A DNA stretch of 64,000 nucleotides from Sthenelais limicola (Eukaryota; Annelida; Polychaeta; Phyllodocida; Sigalionidae). The DNA lies in NCBI GenBank assembly GCA_942159475.1, contig OW804096.1:103514194-103578193 (forward strand), given 5' to 3'. Every line of letters begins with the position of its first letter. Positions within the stretch are counted from its first letter, which is position 1. Of this stretch, positions 52,279 through 63,412 are shown one piece after another. Below the pieces are notes generated by a model that was given only the letters and a program-made list of their open reading frames with translations, made no database searches and was not told the origin of the DNA. A program made the position numbers and the translations under genes.

Positions 52279-52777
52279 AACAACAACTTTAAAGAGGTTC
52301 CGGTTCCGGTTCTGAAACGCTGAGAAGCAAGAGCAAAGGCTTGTCCCTTTTTTTTCAGACGCAGATCTCCACACTAAGTGTATCATATCAGATTTTGGCA
52401 TGAACACTCATTAAGGTATATAGCATACCTGGTATCCATTGATTGACAAACTTGAACAACCTAAAGTTCGGAATAACTGTTGTACGAACCGACTCAAGGA
52501 GACCACGGGAGGCGGTGGGATTACATCGGGTAGTGAAAGACTTGTTCATCAGATTTAATTATTATTGCTAGATGCCCCTCGCATCTCCCATAGCTCACGC
52601 TCCTCAAAGACTATTTTGATCGTCTGCACACTAGGATACTTTGTAAAAGGACGTTTCCAAAGGGTTTCCCCCAAATAACAAACTCTGACTCTAGCGTGCA
52701 GGAAATTCTCCCAACCGACCTCAATCCCTTGCGCCTTGACCAGTGCGAGTGATGGACTGGTTGTTTACGACGTGATC

Positions 52778-53251
52778 TAGCCCCTAGGTAACCCAGGAAA
52801 TGTAACTAAACCCATCTTTCTAAAGGATTCTGTGAAAAAGGTTCGTCTGTATTGAGATTTTACTGTCTCCACCTGAATATCTCAAGCTCTTAATCTTGTA
52901 AACTCTTCTCTTTCGAGCGGCAAAACTCTCGGGAAAACTTACAGTTTGCGCATGCGCACATGAACTTTGCCGCAAGCTGACTCTTACCAATGACAGTGTA
53001 AATATGTTATGAAATAGCCCCTAGGAAGCACAGGAACTAGTATAAAGACTGTTGATGTAAAGGAATCTGTGCAAAAGGTTTGTTTGCACATCGATTTCAC
53101 CTGGTTTCACTCCTACGACCTGAACATTGATCTTGTTTATGTTCATGCATCGAACGGCAAACCCTTCTCGGAAGTCCAAAGTTTGCGCATGCGCACTCAA
53201 ACAGAGCAGCGTGCCGACACATAACGGTCGGTCTACCTCACTGAAAGAGAC
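52778..53251 (+). promoter_or_regulatory. Two 237-bp 5'-UTR monomers with NRF1-like palindromes
   Basis: tagcccctagg starts at 52778 and again at 53015; the palindrome tgcgcatgcgca lies at 52947 and at 53184, the same 237-bp offset. The sequence between is diverged but alignable (aaaggattctgtgaaaaagg and taaaggaatctgtgcaaaag). TGCGCATGCGCA is the known NRF1 binding consensus. Tandem 5'-UTR promoter monomers are known in some LINEs, so this is probably the internal promoter. Confidence 0.7.
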
Positions 53252-53636
53252 TGAAGTGTTGTTTATCACTGCATACACCCCTGCCATTCTTTCGAACTAA
53301 GCACCCTTATTGAAGTATAAACAACTCCTTGATAGGCCTTGTGCCCCCAAACTTTTTTACTTCATATATTGTGCTCCGCGGCCTAGGCCACCACATGTGT
53401 TGAGAACCAAGCACTGACAGCCATTGTGGAAAAAGCAAAATTTAGCAAAGCTGCAAAAGCACGGGCGTTGCAACAGGTAATCGCAACGGCAGCCAGTAAC
53501 ATACAAATAACCACTCCCTCAGAAGTAAACAATCTATCCCCTGGGACCCTCCGGTAACCCGCAGAAGTAAACAAACAAGTAATCCAGACACCCCCCCACA
53601 CTGGTCTACCCACGTGGTAAGCGCTAGCAACCTGCA

Positions 53637-55008
53637 ATGGCTAGTGATAGAAAGAGGACTAGAGCATCGGGAAGTGAAGGAGGAGATACGACTGAAGGAA
53701 TTGAAGAGTTAAAAGACCATGTGGCCGGAGTGGCCACCCAATGCACAAACCTGGCCCAGCAGTTGGCGGACGCAGTGGGTCCTGTCGCCACTCTCGCTGG
53801 CGCTAACAAAAAAGAAATAGATGTAATTCATGGTGATAATAAAAAGAGGGACATTGAGTCAGGGAAGCATAGAAAGAAAACCCTGGCAATAGAAAAGAAC
53901 CTCAAAAGATTGGACGAGACCACCGTCAAATGGAATGACCCAAGCTTTTGTGCCTTAGCACCAAGCAAAAGCGGAAGAAGAAATTAGACTCAAGAACCTT
54001 CTTCAGGAAAGGTCTCTAAACCTTATTATTGAGGGTATAAGCAAACTGGAAGATGAAGATGAGACCAAAGAACAAATATACTCCTCAAGATTGATAACAT
54101 GTTCCAAGGACCGTTGGGGATACACGGTATCCAGCTGAAAGTTTTCTTCAGAATGGGAAAAGGAATAAACCCCCCTGTCCTAGTACAGTTCACAAATAAG
54201 GATGACATGACAAGAGTGTGGAAGCAAAAACCCCAACTAAACAAACAAGTTGTACCAGAGGGAGAGAGCCCAATATGGATCAAGAGGGACCTGCCCGACG
54301 CACTACAGGCGAGAGTAAACCGGGCACGCCCCATTGCTAGAGCCGCCAGGGCCACCGGCAGGTACACAAAAGTCTTCAATGTAAATGGAGACATCATTCT
54401 GGACACCAAGAAATATACCCACGACAGGCTAGAGCTACTCCCCGCAGATTTGGCCCAATCCATGGTCTCAAGAAAAACTAACCAAGACACATTTGGTTTC
54501 TACAGCATCCTGAACCCCCTCTCGAATTTTTACCTGACAGAATTTGATATAGGGGGCAAACATTTCTTGTGCATGGAGCAGTACCTTGCATATAGAAAGT
54601 CCATCCTGGAAATCCACCCCGCGACATCCGCCAGAATCTTAACCCTTGAAGATCCCTATGAGTGCAAAAAAATGTTGGCAGAAATTAATGACCCCAAAGT
54701 GGGAGAAAAGGCTTGAAGAGATCCTTGAACAGGGACTTGCAGCTAAAATAAGATGTAACTCCATGGTCAAAGAGTATCTGTTAGGCACAGAACAGAAAAT
54801 GATTGGGGAAGCTGCACCCTTCGACACCAAGTGGGGCATTGGAATGGCCCTGAAACATGATGACATGCTTGTTGTTGAAAAATGGCCCGCAGAAGGAAAT
54901 AGGCTTGGGAAAGCCTGGATGAACCTGAGAGGAAAAATTCAGGCTGCTGAGCAACAAAAGAAAGATCAAGAGAAAGAGGAGCTTGAAAAAGATCATGAGA
55001 AATGCTAG
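53637..55008 (+). pseudogene. LINE copy B ORF1: RRM-like core and C-terminal NADAR domain
   Basis: Starts MASDRKRTRASGSEGGDTTE. A helical region (GVATQCTNLAQQLADAVGPV) follows, then frameshifts near 53975 and 54090. The RRM-like part is RSLNLIIEGISKLEDEDETK and VQFTNKDDMTRVWKQK, then the L1-type C-terminal domain SPIWIKRDLPDALQARVNRA and THDRLELLPADL. A NADAR domain runs from about 54505: GFYSILNPLSNFYLTEFDIG, FLCMEQYLAYRKSI (conserved Glu), and after a frameshift near 54705 KWEKRLEEILEQGLAAKIRC and AAPFDTKWGIGMAL (D..WG.G). It ends with GNRLGKAWMNLRGKIQAAE and a Lys/Glu tail. RRM-type ORF1 proteins bind element RNA; NADAR enzymes cleave N-glycosidic or ADP-ribosyl bonds. Three frameshifts make the copy inactive. 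Confidence 0.87.
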
Positions 55009-55046
55009 CAGTAGGTTATTAACTTTGCAGCGCACCAACAGTCGTT

Positions 55047-56191
55047 ATGGAGAATGACGATCTCTCTTTAATTTCTTTCATGTCTTTAAACATCAACAGC
55101 ATTAATAATATTGAGAGAAGAAAAGCCACCTTCGCGTACCTCAAGTCATTCAAGAACTCTATAGTGGCAATTCAAGAGACACATAGTACGCCAAGTACGG
55201 CTGCCATATGGGCAGCCCAATGGGAAGGTCCCATACATCTCGTGCATGGACAGTCCAACTCCAGAGGCGGCGCGATTTTATTCTCTAAGGACATCAATGT
55301 TAATATAGTGCAAAAAGGTGGTGACACAGAGGGCAGAATAGCCTTCATTGATTTCGCAATTGGTGGTGTTCAAATTTGTTTATTCTCTGTTTATTTGCCA
55401 AACATCCATGGATGCATATAAGCATCAGGCCGACGTTTGTAAAATATTGAATAATATGATATCCGAAAAAAATGAAAAAACATAGTCATAATGAGCTTGC
55501 ATGTAATGTCGGTATAAAAGATATGTTGAATATTGTTCAGGTATATGAATTATGTGATGTTGTCAATGAATTATCCAATGTAAAAAACAAGAAACTCAGG
55601 AAAGGTGGGACTGTGAACTGTCAGATCATGATTTGGTTTTGGTAAAACTAAGACTGGGAGAACCCAGTAGGGGCCCCGGGTTCTGGAAGTTCAACAGACT
55701 TTTGTTGGAGGATGAGAAATAGATTTCATTGACGAAAAGATCAAACAGGTTATCCTAAGTAACACAAGCCTGAGCGCCTGAGCGGAGTTTATTAATTAAG
55801 TTCACTATCAAAACTGAATCCATTACCTTTTCAAAAAAGAGGGCTTGGGAGAGAAAAAAAATTGAAAGGAAACTCAGACTTAGACTGAAAGAAATAGGTG
55901 CTGTTCTACCGTTAACTAAAGATGTATACCTAGAAAGGGAAAATATCTTAGATGAATTAAAAACAGAAAGCCTGTTAAGAGCCCAAGGTGCCCTCGCAAG
56001 GAGCAGAGCGAAATGGCTGGCTGAAGGCGAGAAGCCAACTAAGTAACTTGGAGAAGAGAAATTTTAAGAAGAAAATGATTGCTCAATTACTGGTAGATGG
56101 CAACATTGTCAGCTCCCAAAAAGAAATCCTAGAGATAGAAAAATTGTTTTATGAATCCCTGTATCATGAAGTTAGCTTGCCACGAGAGTAA
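55047..56191 (+). pseudogene. LINE copy B ORF2: endonuclease and linker, internally deleted
   Basis: The ATG at 55047 lies 38 bp after ORF1. MSLNINSINNIERRKATFAY, AIQETHSTPST (catalytic Glu), HGQSNSRGGAILFSK and RIAFIDFAIGGVQICLFSVY fit an APE endonuclease. After 55421 the frame breaks. The GDFN segment and the 'RLDY' block seen in copy A are missing, and reading resumes with CELSDHDLVLVKLRLGEPSR and the linker GPGFWKFNRLLLED. Then come KKRAWERKKIERKLRLRLKE and ARSRAKWLAEGEKPTK. The deletion removes part of the active site. Confidence 0.82.
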
Positions 56192-56197
56192 CAATGC

Positions 56198-58650
56198 TTG
56201 GCTGAGACTACTGACCCCTTGGGTCGTTGTTCTGAGACTGAGAGCATGCTTCTGGGAAGGGAAATTATAGGGGAAGAGATATGGGAGGTCACGAAGGGAC
56301 TTGGGGGCCACAAAGCCCCTGGTTGTGACAGCCTACCCATAGAGTTCTACAGAGCCTTGTGGAGCACCCTTAGTCCTGTATTTTTATCGATGTTACATGA
56401 CTGTTTCAAAAGCAACAGCCTCACTCCTGAAATGTACAGGGGCATCATCTCAGTTATTCCAAAAAAAGACTGCGATCTAAAATTGATTGGAAACTGGCGT
56501 CCCATTACTCTGTTGAAGACAGACAATAAAATTTTATCAAAAATCCTTACAGAAAGATTGAAAATATGTATTGGAAAATGTATTAATGATGACCAGGTTG
56601 GTTTTCTGCAGGGCCGATACATTGGTACTGCCAATAGACGAGTCGAAGACACAGTTCAATATTTACAAAATGAGGGGAAGAAGGGACTTATTGTCTCGCT
56701 GGATTTCCGTAAAGCCTATGACTCATGGAGTTTCCTACTAAAATGTTTAGAGGAAATAGGCGTAGGACAGGTTTTAATACATTGGATTAGAATTATGTTA
56801 CACGGTTCCAACTCCTGTGTCATAAACAACGGTTTCTCTTCTAATTGGTTTAGCATCAATCGTGGGGTAAAGCAAGGTGACCCGATCTCATCTTACCTGT
56901 TCATTATCGTTGTTGAAAAACTTGCTCAAGCTATCAGAAGCTCAAACGATTGTAAAGGGATTTTCATCGGTGCCACTGAAAACAAAGTAATCCAATTTGC
57001 GGATGATCTCACAGTCATCGCTGATAACGAAAATTCCCTGATAAGTATGATTAATATAATTGAAGATTTCAGTAAAGCATCGGGCCTCATGCTTAATATA
57101 GAGAAAACGAGAGGCTTTGATATCAGGAATATCCCACTATGTACTCAAACAGCCAAGGAGATTTGATGGGTCAACTGCATGAAAGTGTTGGGAATTTCGA
57201 TTGTCTACCCTTCTAACACAAGTACCCAAGAATTTTGATGATATTAGAGAAAAAGTTAAAAATTGCATTGCCCATTGGTCGAAGAGAGACATATCTCTCA
57301 AAGGTAGGGTTGTCGTAGCTAACGTCTTAATTCTGCCTCTGTTCATGTATGCCGCTGCCAATATCTGTACAGAAGACCGCATCATGGTAGAGTTTCAGAA
57401 ACTGATCGAAGATTTCTTATGGAGGAATAAAAAACATGAAGTGGCGAGAAAGTATATGTGTAAGAGTGCAGAGGAGGGCGGTCTTAACCTGCATGACGTT
57501 CGATCAAAGGTAGCGCCATTAAAAAATTGATGTGGATCAAGAGGCTTATCTTGGATAAAGGGTCCACATGGTCTGCTTTCTTTGAGGCAGCCGGTGGACA
57601 GGACATCCAAGCAGCCTTCAAGGCCAGGTCGGTTATGAGTTCAACAGGTTCAGATTTTTATGATGAAGTATTAAGGCTATGGTCAAGATTCTATGTAGCT
57701 AACGAACCTGAATCCAAAAAAGAAATACTGTGCGAAAAAATCTGGAACAATAGAGTTCTAAAATTGGAAAACAAAAACACTAACTGGGAGGTGTGGAAGA
57801 GGAAAGGTTTATGCTGCGTTGATGATCTAATTTCAAAATCAAAAGTATCAATGAGTTCAAAGCCGAGAACGATTTAAAAATCACTTTTGTGGAAAGATTT
57901 CTCATGAGAGACTCTATTCCCAGAAATTGGTGGGCCACGATAAAAAATGATACTGTCTTTGATTACAGACAGGAGCTAGTATGTAGGTTTAGAGGTAAGG
58001 CGGTGAATATTCTCGTCTCAACCACAAGTGAATTATACAACGTAATCAGAGGCGCTATATTGTACAGCGAAGATAGAAAAGTAAAATGGGTCTCAATGTT
58101 TCGGAACAAAGCTATTGACATCACTCAGGTTGACGCCAAAGTCTGGTACTGAATCCCATACACATGCACAAAGAACGTAAGGTTGCAGTCGTTTCAATTC
58201 CTGGTGGTTAACAGGCTAATAGTGTGTAATAAATATTTGAAAAACATCCATGTCAAGTTGTTCCCAGATTGCAACTATTGCAACAAATGTGACGACATAT
58301 TCGGTTTCTTCATAGACTGCAAAAAAGTTAATGAGTTTTGGCAAACGCTGGTAAAATGGGCTGGTATCAACAAGGCTTTTAATAGAGACCTAGTGGACGA
58401 TCTCAACGCTGCACATATTTTACTGGGAATCCCTTGCCAGGAACCCAGAAGCAGAAGGCTCAATTTCATTCTCATTAAGGCTAAGTTCTTTATTCATAAA
58501 AAAAGGTTGTTCTACAATAACGAAATTTGCTTCTTTGAGTTCCTCAGAGTGATCAAGTCAGCCCCTAGGGCTCTTAAGGATAGCGCCATCTACGGCCAGT
58601 CCCATGTAAATGAGTTTAAGTTGTGGAAGAGTTTTTATTCAAACTTGTAA
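56198..58650 (+). pseudogene. LINE copy B ORF2: reverse transcriptase and C-terminal region
   Basis: A 322-residue frame has GGHKAPGCDSLPIEFYRALW, IGNWRPITLLKTDNKILSKI, DDQVGFLQGRYIG, LIVSLDFRKAYDSWSFL (motif A), NRGVKQGDPISSYLFIIVVE (motif B) and VIQFADDLTVIADN (motif C), so the RT palm is complete. A stop near 57166 is followed by frames at 57201-57530, 57527-57877, 57889-58152 and 58183-58650. These give ISLKGRVVVANVLILPLFMY (thumb) and a Cys-rich end (CNYCNKCDDIFGFFIDCKKV) in the place of the CCHC motif. The protein end at 58650 is about 200 bp before the element end. Confidence 0.88.
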
Positions 58651-58869
58651 AGTCTTCTCTCCCTCTGTATTGTCAACGGTCACAATCACGGCCTGGTATA
58701 TACTGAATGAAGATGTATACTGATGTGTAGTTTAAATAGCCTAGTCCAAATTTTTTCTTTTCTTTTTGGAGCGTTGTAATCTGAAATTGTATACCGCTCT
58801 CAACTTGAAATCCTGTCTGCTTACTGAATAAACACCCGGTGTTGGGGGGAAAAAAACAACAACTTTAAA

Positions 58870-59062
58870 TTCAACAAAATTGCCATAAGAAGACAAAAAT
58901 AATAAATGTTGATCCAACTGAATCAAACAAAATAAATTTAGGTAAACCATGACGTTGTAATAAACAACAAACCGAGAGATGGGCATGGAAATTCAAATAC
59001 TTGGGAATAACGATTGACAATCAACTCAAATTACATGATATAGTAGGTAGACGCGGCAGTAT
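58870..59062 (+). pseudogene. LINE copy X, reverse transcriptase part 3
   Basis: After the right target duplication the old RT continues: NKIAIRRQK, MLIQLNQTK and then WKFKYLGITIDNQLKLHDIV, the standard 'fKYLGI.id..L...h' block after motif C. Stops and one frame change are present. It fades at about 59062. Confidence 0.78.
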
Positions 59063-59781
59063 TCACCTAAACCTGTACGACCGTTGAATGCCTGTAGTCG
59101 TGATCTGTGCTGTATTTATATGTGTCCAGATTCCCGCCAAATGTTGAAATCCTTTGTCCAGTGTAGGATCCAGGTCCTGGTCACTGGGTCTATTTCCATC
59201 TGCCCTGGGAGTGTTTGTCCCACCTCTATGGAGGTAAGGCTAGACTTGCATAGGTCTCAGTCCTATTCTGGATGAGAGTGGAGGGGAGGGGTGAAGTCGG
59301 GGGAGTAGGGCAGGTATGGGGGGATATATGGGGTGTAGGGGAGGGGGAGGGGGAGGGGGAGGGGAATATAATATTTTGTATTATATTAGAAAAAGGCTTT
59401 GGAGTCTTGTTTTGGAGGAGGGGAAAAATGTTTTTTCTCTCTCTCTCTTGTGGAAATAGATATATTCAAACGGTTTCAGCTAAGGTACTTTATTTATGTG
59501 TTAACTCTTTTCCCTTTTTCCACCATTTAGCTGGAGATATAGGGCGGTCATAAAAAATTGCTATGTTTTTTGTTTTTTTATATATAAGGATTTTCTTCCA
59601 GAGTCATATAAATAAATTATATGCTAGGGGAATTTGAAAAAAGAGTACAGGTCTTAGTGATAGTGAGAGTCAGCCCCCTTTGGTTAATTTATAGGTTTCA
59701 AATAATTTTCGCCTTAGTGGTTTTACCCATTTGGGGAGAACAAAATTTTTGACGTGGCTTTAGTTTGAGAGGGGTATGCTG
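59063..59781. other. No gene recognised; G-rich tract
   Basis: A (GGGGGA)n-like tract runs at about 59336-59365, and a T-rich patch near 59563-59590. The right part (59640-59781) probably includes the 3' UTR of the Penelope-like element, which is on the minus strand. Confidence 0.45.
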
Positions 59782-59783
59782 AC

Positions 59784-60566
59784 TCATCCGAATTCTGAAT
59801 CCTTCACATTCATTCCATGCGGTTGGTATGTTTGTAATCTATGTATCCAGTTGTGTTCTATTAGGGTTCTGAGTTCCTTTGCCCTTTTGCTTTCTGGATG
59901 TTTGTATATAAAGTCTATTATTTGTATTTTGAAGTCTTCTAGACCTGAGTGGTCGTGTTTGTTGAAGTGCTTCGCTACCACTGATTTCAGCCTGTTGTGT
60001 TTTATATCCACCATGTGTTCGTTCGCTCTTTTCCATAGGGTGCGTTTCGTTTGCCCTGTGTATAGGTCTTCGCATTTTTTGCATGAGATGCAGTATATCA
60101 GGTTTGAGCTGCTGCAGTTAACGTTTGTTTTTACGTCGGTTTTGCGTCGGTTCGCGTTTTTTATGGGGTTGCTTTTGTTTAGTTTTGGGCATACCTTGCA
60201 TTTCTTATGTTCGCATTTGTTTTTTGTTCCCTCTTTCTTTTCTGTGCTCTTCTCGGGATGGTAGTCCAGTTTTGCCCGGATTAGGTGTTCTCTGAGGTTT
60301 TTTGGTCTCTTGTATCCGCATACAAGTTTCTTTGTTTGTAGGCTTTGGGTTTGTTTTGATTTTCCTAATATGGGCCAGTACTTTCTGAGTATGGTCTGTG
60401 TTTTATTGTATGTTGGTCTGAACATACTGATGTGGAAGATATTATTGTTCTCTTTCTCCTCTTTTTGTTCCTTTCCTTCTTCTCTGTCTTTCATGGCTTT
60501 GTTCAGAGCTGTTTGTATGAGGTTTTCTGGGTATCCTCTTCGTTTAAAGTGTTTCTCTTTCTCCCA
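59784..60566 (-). pseudogene. Penelope-like GIY-YIG endonuclease region
   Basis: The frame starts KHFKRRGYPENLIQTALNKA, then SMFRPTYNKTQTILRKYWPI, NLREHLIRAKLDY, and a Cys cluster CEHKKCKVCPKL. The GIY-YIG domain is LIYCISCKKCEDLYTGQTKR then TLWKRANEHMVDIKHNRLKS, with the IY and YTG signatures and the conserved Arg, and VVAKHFNKHDHSG. In these elements the domain nicks DNA for target-primed reverse transcription. The portion is open and looks well conserved. Upstream in the same frame, to 60770, the residues come from inserted repeats and are not part of the protein. Confidence 0.88.
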
Positions 60567-60654
60567 GGTTGCGCGGATGCACTTAGGATGCGCAGCCCTT
60601 GCATGGCCATGGACTACATCCGGACTCAGGGAAAAGTGCAGCCAGTGTAAGCCA

Positions 60655-60772
60655 GCCTTGCACATCCGGCTGCACTTTGGCTGCACTTTGGCTTGGCTGC
60701 ACTTTGGTTGCACTTTGGTTGCACATTCAGCTGCACTTTGGTTGCGCAAGGGTTGCACATCTGGCTGCACAT
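60655..60772. repeat. Short tandem repeats (GCTGCACTTTGG / TTGCACxx)
   Basis: About eight imperfect units of TGCACTTTGG and TTGCAC follow one another near the left end of the 2.05-kb insertion. This may be a transposase-binding array. Confidence 0.8.
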
Positions 60773-61864
60773 TTTCGTGTGCCTAGGGCAGGTAGGGTAT
60801 TGTGGGTGGGGCTCAGATTACTTGGGATCAACTTAAATATTTGCTAATTTTTATTATGAAAATGTGTTAGTATAAGTTTACTGCTCTACCTTTCCCATGA
60901 AGTATTGTTCAGTCAGAGTAGCAAACTGAAAGCAACTTTAGATTGAACATCTACAGCCCAGATACCTTTTAAAGGTACAACAGCATAGGTTGCATCCATT
61001 TATTCATCATTTATCATAAGCACTGGCCCTGCATCTTTACAGACCTCTGTGTATGAATCATTTCGATGGTTGATGAGTTCAGTCACTCCCAGCTGACTAG
61101 GCACAGTCATATGTACAGTTATATAGGTGGTTTGATCAGGTCGATTCCCAACATCATACATATACATTATACATATAAACTGTAGAAGAATATCACTTAT
61201 GATATTCATAAGTATTTGTTGGACAATATCAATAGTGCATAAATGCCACATTAGTGTATTAGCGGTACTTGTTATTGTTAAAGAAATTATAAATGCAATG
61301 CAGTGACCTGTCACACCCCTAGTGAGAAACAAGTACCGCCACCTGATGAGAAGAAGTTGCACAATAGAAAGCCTATGACGAGAAGTACCATGTTTTGAGA
61401 AGGATATTTGAAGGATATTCTCAGATTATTGCAAAAATATGTAATATGTGATCCGTTTTTTTTATTTAAAGAAGGGGAGGTCAAGCCGATTCCAATGATG
61501 AATGTAAACATACTAGTGAGAACAAATTAATTTCAATATGTGCCATCAATGTGGACCTATTTGTCCCTACAAGTGGTCATGATTGCGGCGATCACGCGCC
61601 ATCGTTGATGACGCACTCAACATTAAGGCTATACAGGTATAGGTTGCATAGCCACATTCGCCTTAACCTAAGCTTCATTTTGATAATAAACACTTCACAT
61701 TTATACAAACCTGAAGGGAGGAGTTAGTACTTTAATTCAGCCAGTTTTAGTATAGGCCTAACGGCAGATTATTTTGGCTTAATATACAAACTATTTTAGA
61801 ACCTAGTTTTTAAAAGTTATGGTGTACATGTCATTATCCAGACACTGCTATTTCATTCATTAAT

Positions 61865-62435
61865 GCCTCTATATTAGAGGTATGTGTAATCTTGCAATGT
61901 ATAAATAGCGAAATGTACATGGCCTGGCTATTATAATTCCCAATTGAAGACACTATGGACGCCGCCGCTGTAGGCGGTTGTATAGGGGGTGGGAAGGTGT
62001 TAAGATATGTACAGGTTGCTGTAGGAGAGAGGGGAGGTGTTCAAGGTAAGAATAGCGGCCGTGCATGGGGGGCCGTACGGCCGGCTGCGCCAGCAACATA
62101 CAGTACGGCTGCACACTAGACCACTAGGCTTAAAGTTGCATTAAAGGAATACAGTCCTTAATACAAAATACAGGAATACAGTATTTAAAACAAAATAATT
62201 CCATCTACTATATTAGTATAAAGACGGTCATTATTCCTTTATTCTCACAACCATGTATATAGCCTAATGGCAGGTATGTGCATTCCTGTGAGCTATAAAT
62301 AGAGACATATATTGTAATAGACCAATGGGTTTTCCGTGGCTTATTCTATATTAGAGGTATTTGTGTTACTGCAAGTATAAATAGACAAATGTACATCGCC
62401 TGGCAATTTTAGATGCAATTGAAGGGAATACAGCC
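61865..62435. repeat. Diverged direct repeats, 480 bp apart
   Basis: tctatattagaggtat, gcaatgtataaatag/gcaagtataaatag, aaatgtacat and cgcctggc/ggcctggc occur in the same order at 61869-61955 and 62345-62435. Both lie inside the 2.05-kb insertion. The tataaata in each resembles a TATA box, but no gene follows. Confidence 0.75.
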
Positions 62436-62616
62436 CCCCTTGCGCGAAAATATGTAGTGCGGCTGTACAAAAGAGCTAGCACAGCCGCTGGGCGCACTAT
62501 ACCAGCGATAGGTGTTCAAGCTAAAGACTACCGTCCTCGTGCGACCCCCGTACAGCTGAGCAACGGACGGTAGTATTTTCGCATCTTTCCCGCAACCGAC
62601 GGCAGGTGCCGTGTTA

Positions 62617-63060
62617 CTTGGGCTCTTTGCTGTTTTGGACAAAGTCTTCTTTTCTTGTGCATATTTTGTTTATGCTTGTGAATTGACTATACGGTAGGCT
62701 CTTTTTGCACTGTGGTGGGTGGGCCAATGTATAGTGTAGATAGTTGTTCTTATCAGTGGGTTTGGTGTACAGTGTTGTGTACAGTTTGCCTCTATGGTCT
62801 GTTCTTACAGTTGTGTCCAGGAAGTTCACTTCTTCCGTGGAGTACTCTGAGGTGAATTTCATCGAATGGTGGAATTTGTTTATTTCTTCGATGAAATCTT
62901 TCAGTTTTGTTTCTCCATGGGTCAAGATGAAGAAGATGTCGTCCAGGTATCTTTTCCAAATGGTGGGTTTTAATGGTAGCATATTCTCTTCTAGGTTAGA
63001 GGTTTGCATATGATGGTGCTAGGGCCGTTCCAGTACACCATACCCATTCTCGGGCACTGT
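62617..63060 (-). pseudogene. Penelope-like reverse transcriptase fragment
   Basis: Near 63005-63045 the minus strand reads TGTALAPSYANL, the motif before the catalytic site. After a frame change comes PTIWKRYLDDIFFIL with the catalytic DD, then FIEEINKFHHSMKFTSEYST, VNFLDTTVR and LYTKPTDKNNYLHYTLAHPP. The segment SLPYSQFTSINKICTRKEDF follows. This order is characteristic of Penelope RTs. The N-terminal half of the RT is absent. Confidence 0.87.
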
Positions 63061-63109
63061 GTGCCTACCCTCTATTGCCTATTGGGGGCCATGGTGATGG
63101 GCAGTGTGT

Positions 63110-63380
63110 GACCCATCAGCCCATGCTCTCTACCTCCTCTCTCCCCCTCCTCCCTCTTTCCTCTCCCTCCCCTGCTTTCTCTCTCTCATCTGCTTTCTCT
63201 GCACTATATCAATCTTTTTATTCTTTTTTTTCAAATTTTTTTTTTTTTCAATTTTTTTTTCAAATTTTTATTTTTTTTCAAATTTCATTTTTTCAAATTT
63301 TTTTTTTCAATTTTTTTTTTAATTTCATTTTTTTAATTTTTTTCAAATTTTCATTTTTTTTCAAATTTTTATTTTTCAAA
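63110..63380. repeat. CT-rich then T-rich low-complexity tract
   Basis: 63125-63190 is ctccctc-rich; 63220-63380 is made of T runs broken by caaat/caatt, a (TTTTTTCAAATTT)-like array. Phe-rich frames across it are artefacts. Confidence 0.85.
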
Positions 63381-63381
63381 T

Positions 63382-63412
63382 ATATGGTCGAATCCTACGA
63401 AAGTGGTGCACT
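63382..63412 (+). other. Solo sequence resembling the 22.3/28.7-kb inverted-repeat end
   Basis: ggtcgaatcctacgaaagtg and gtgcac resemble the end GRCCCATTCTCACGAAAG...GTGCA of the 6.4-kb element. It may be one end of a relative whose other end lies outside the window. Confidence 0.4.

Larger units (their letters stand above)
52294..58854 (+). mobile_element. L1/Tx1-like LINE copy B, full-length, with 15-bp target duplication
   Basis: AACAACAACTTTAAA occurs at 52279-52293 and 58855-58869, exactly flanking a 6.56-kb element with a 1.34-kb 5' UTR, ORF1, ORF2 and a short 3' UTR. AATAAA lies near 58827, and a short A-rich end follows ttggggggaaaaaa. It starts with GAGGTTCCGGTTCCGG. LINE copy X continues on both sides. 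ORFs carry several frameshifts and a deletion in the endonuclease, so it is full-length but dead. The linker WFKFN-like block, RT and CCHC-like C-terminus place it near L1/Tx1. Confidence 0.92.
60567..62616. mobile_element. 2.05-kb insertion inside the Penelope-like element
   Basis: Defined by the in-phase break of the Penelope frame at 60566/62617. Left end ggttgcgcggatgcactt, right end gacggcaggtgccgtgtta. CG- and GC-rich motif clusters lie at both ends (gctgcactttgg at the left; gtacagctg, gccgtacggccggctgc toward the right), while the middle is AT-rich. Non-coding. I see no convincing terminal inverted repeat or target duplication. Confidence 0.65.
59782..63060 (-). mobile_element. Penelope-like element (RT and GIY-YIG), split by a 2.05-kb insertion
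   Basis: On the minus strand the RT fragment (63060-62617) is followed, across an insertion at 62616-60567, by the post-RT region and GIY-YIG endonuclease (60566-59784). The two halves join in phase between EDFVQNSKEPK and WEKEKHFKRRG, matching the usual Penelope order. The RT N-terminal half is missing, so the copy is truncated upstream of the RT. Confidence 0.85.

Noticed and set aside
60567..60770. N-terminal extension of the GIY-YIG protein
   Set aside because: These residues are encoded by the TGCAC repeats of the insertion, not by the Penelope element.
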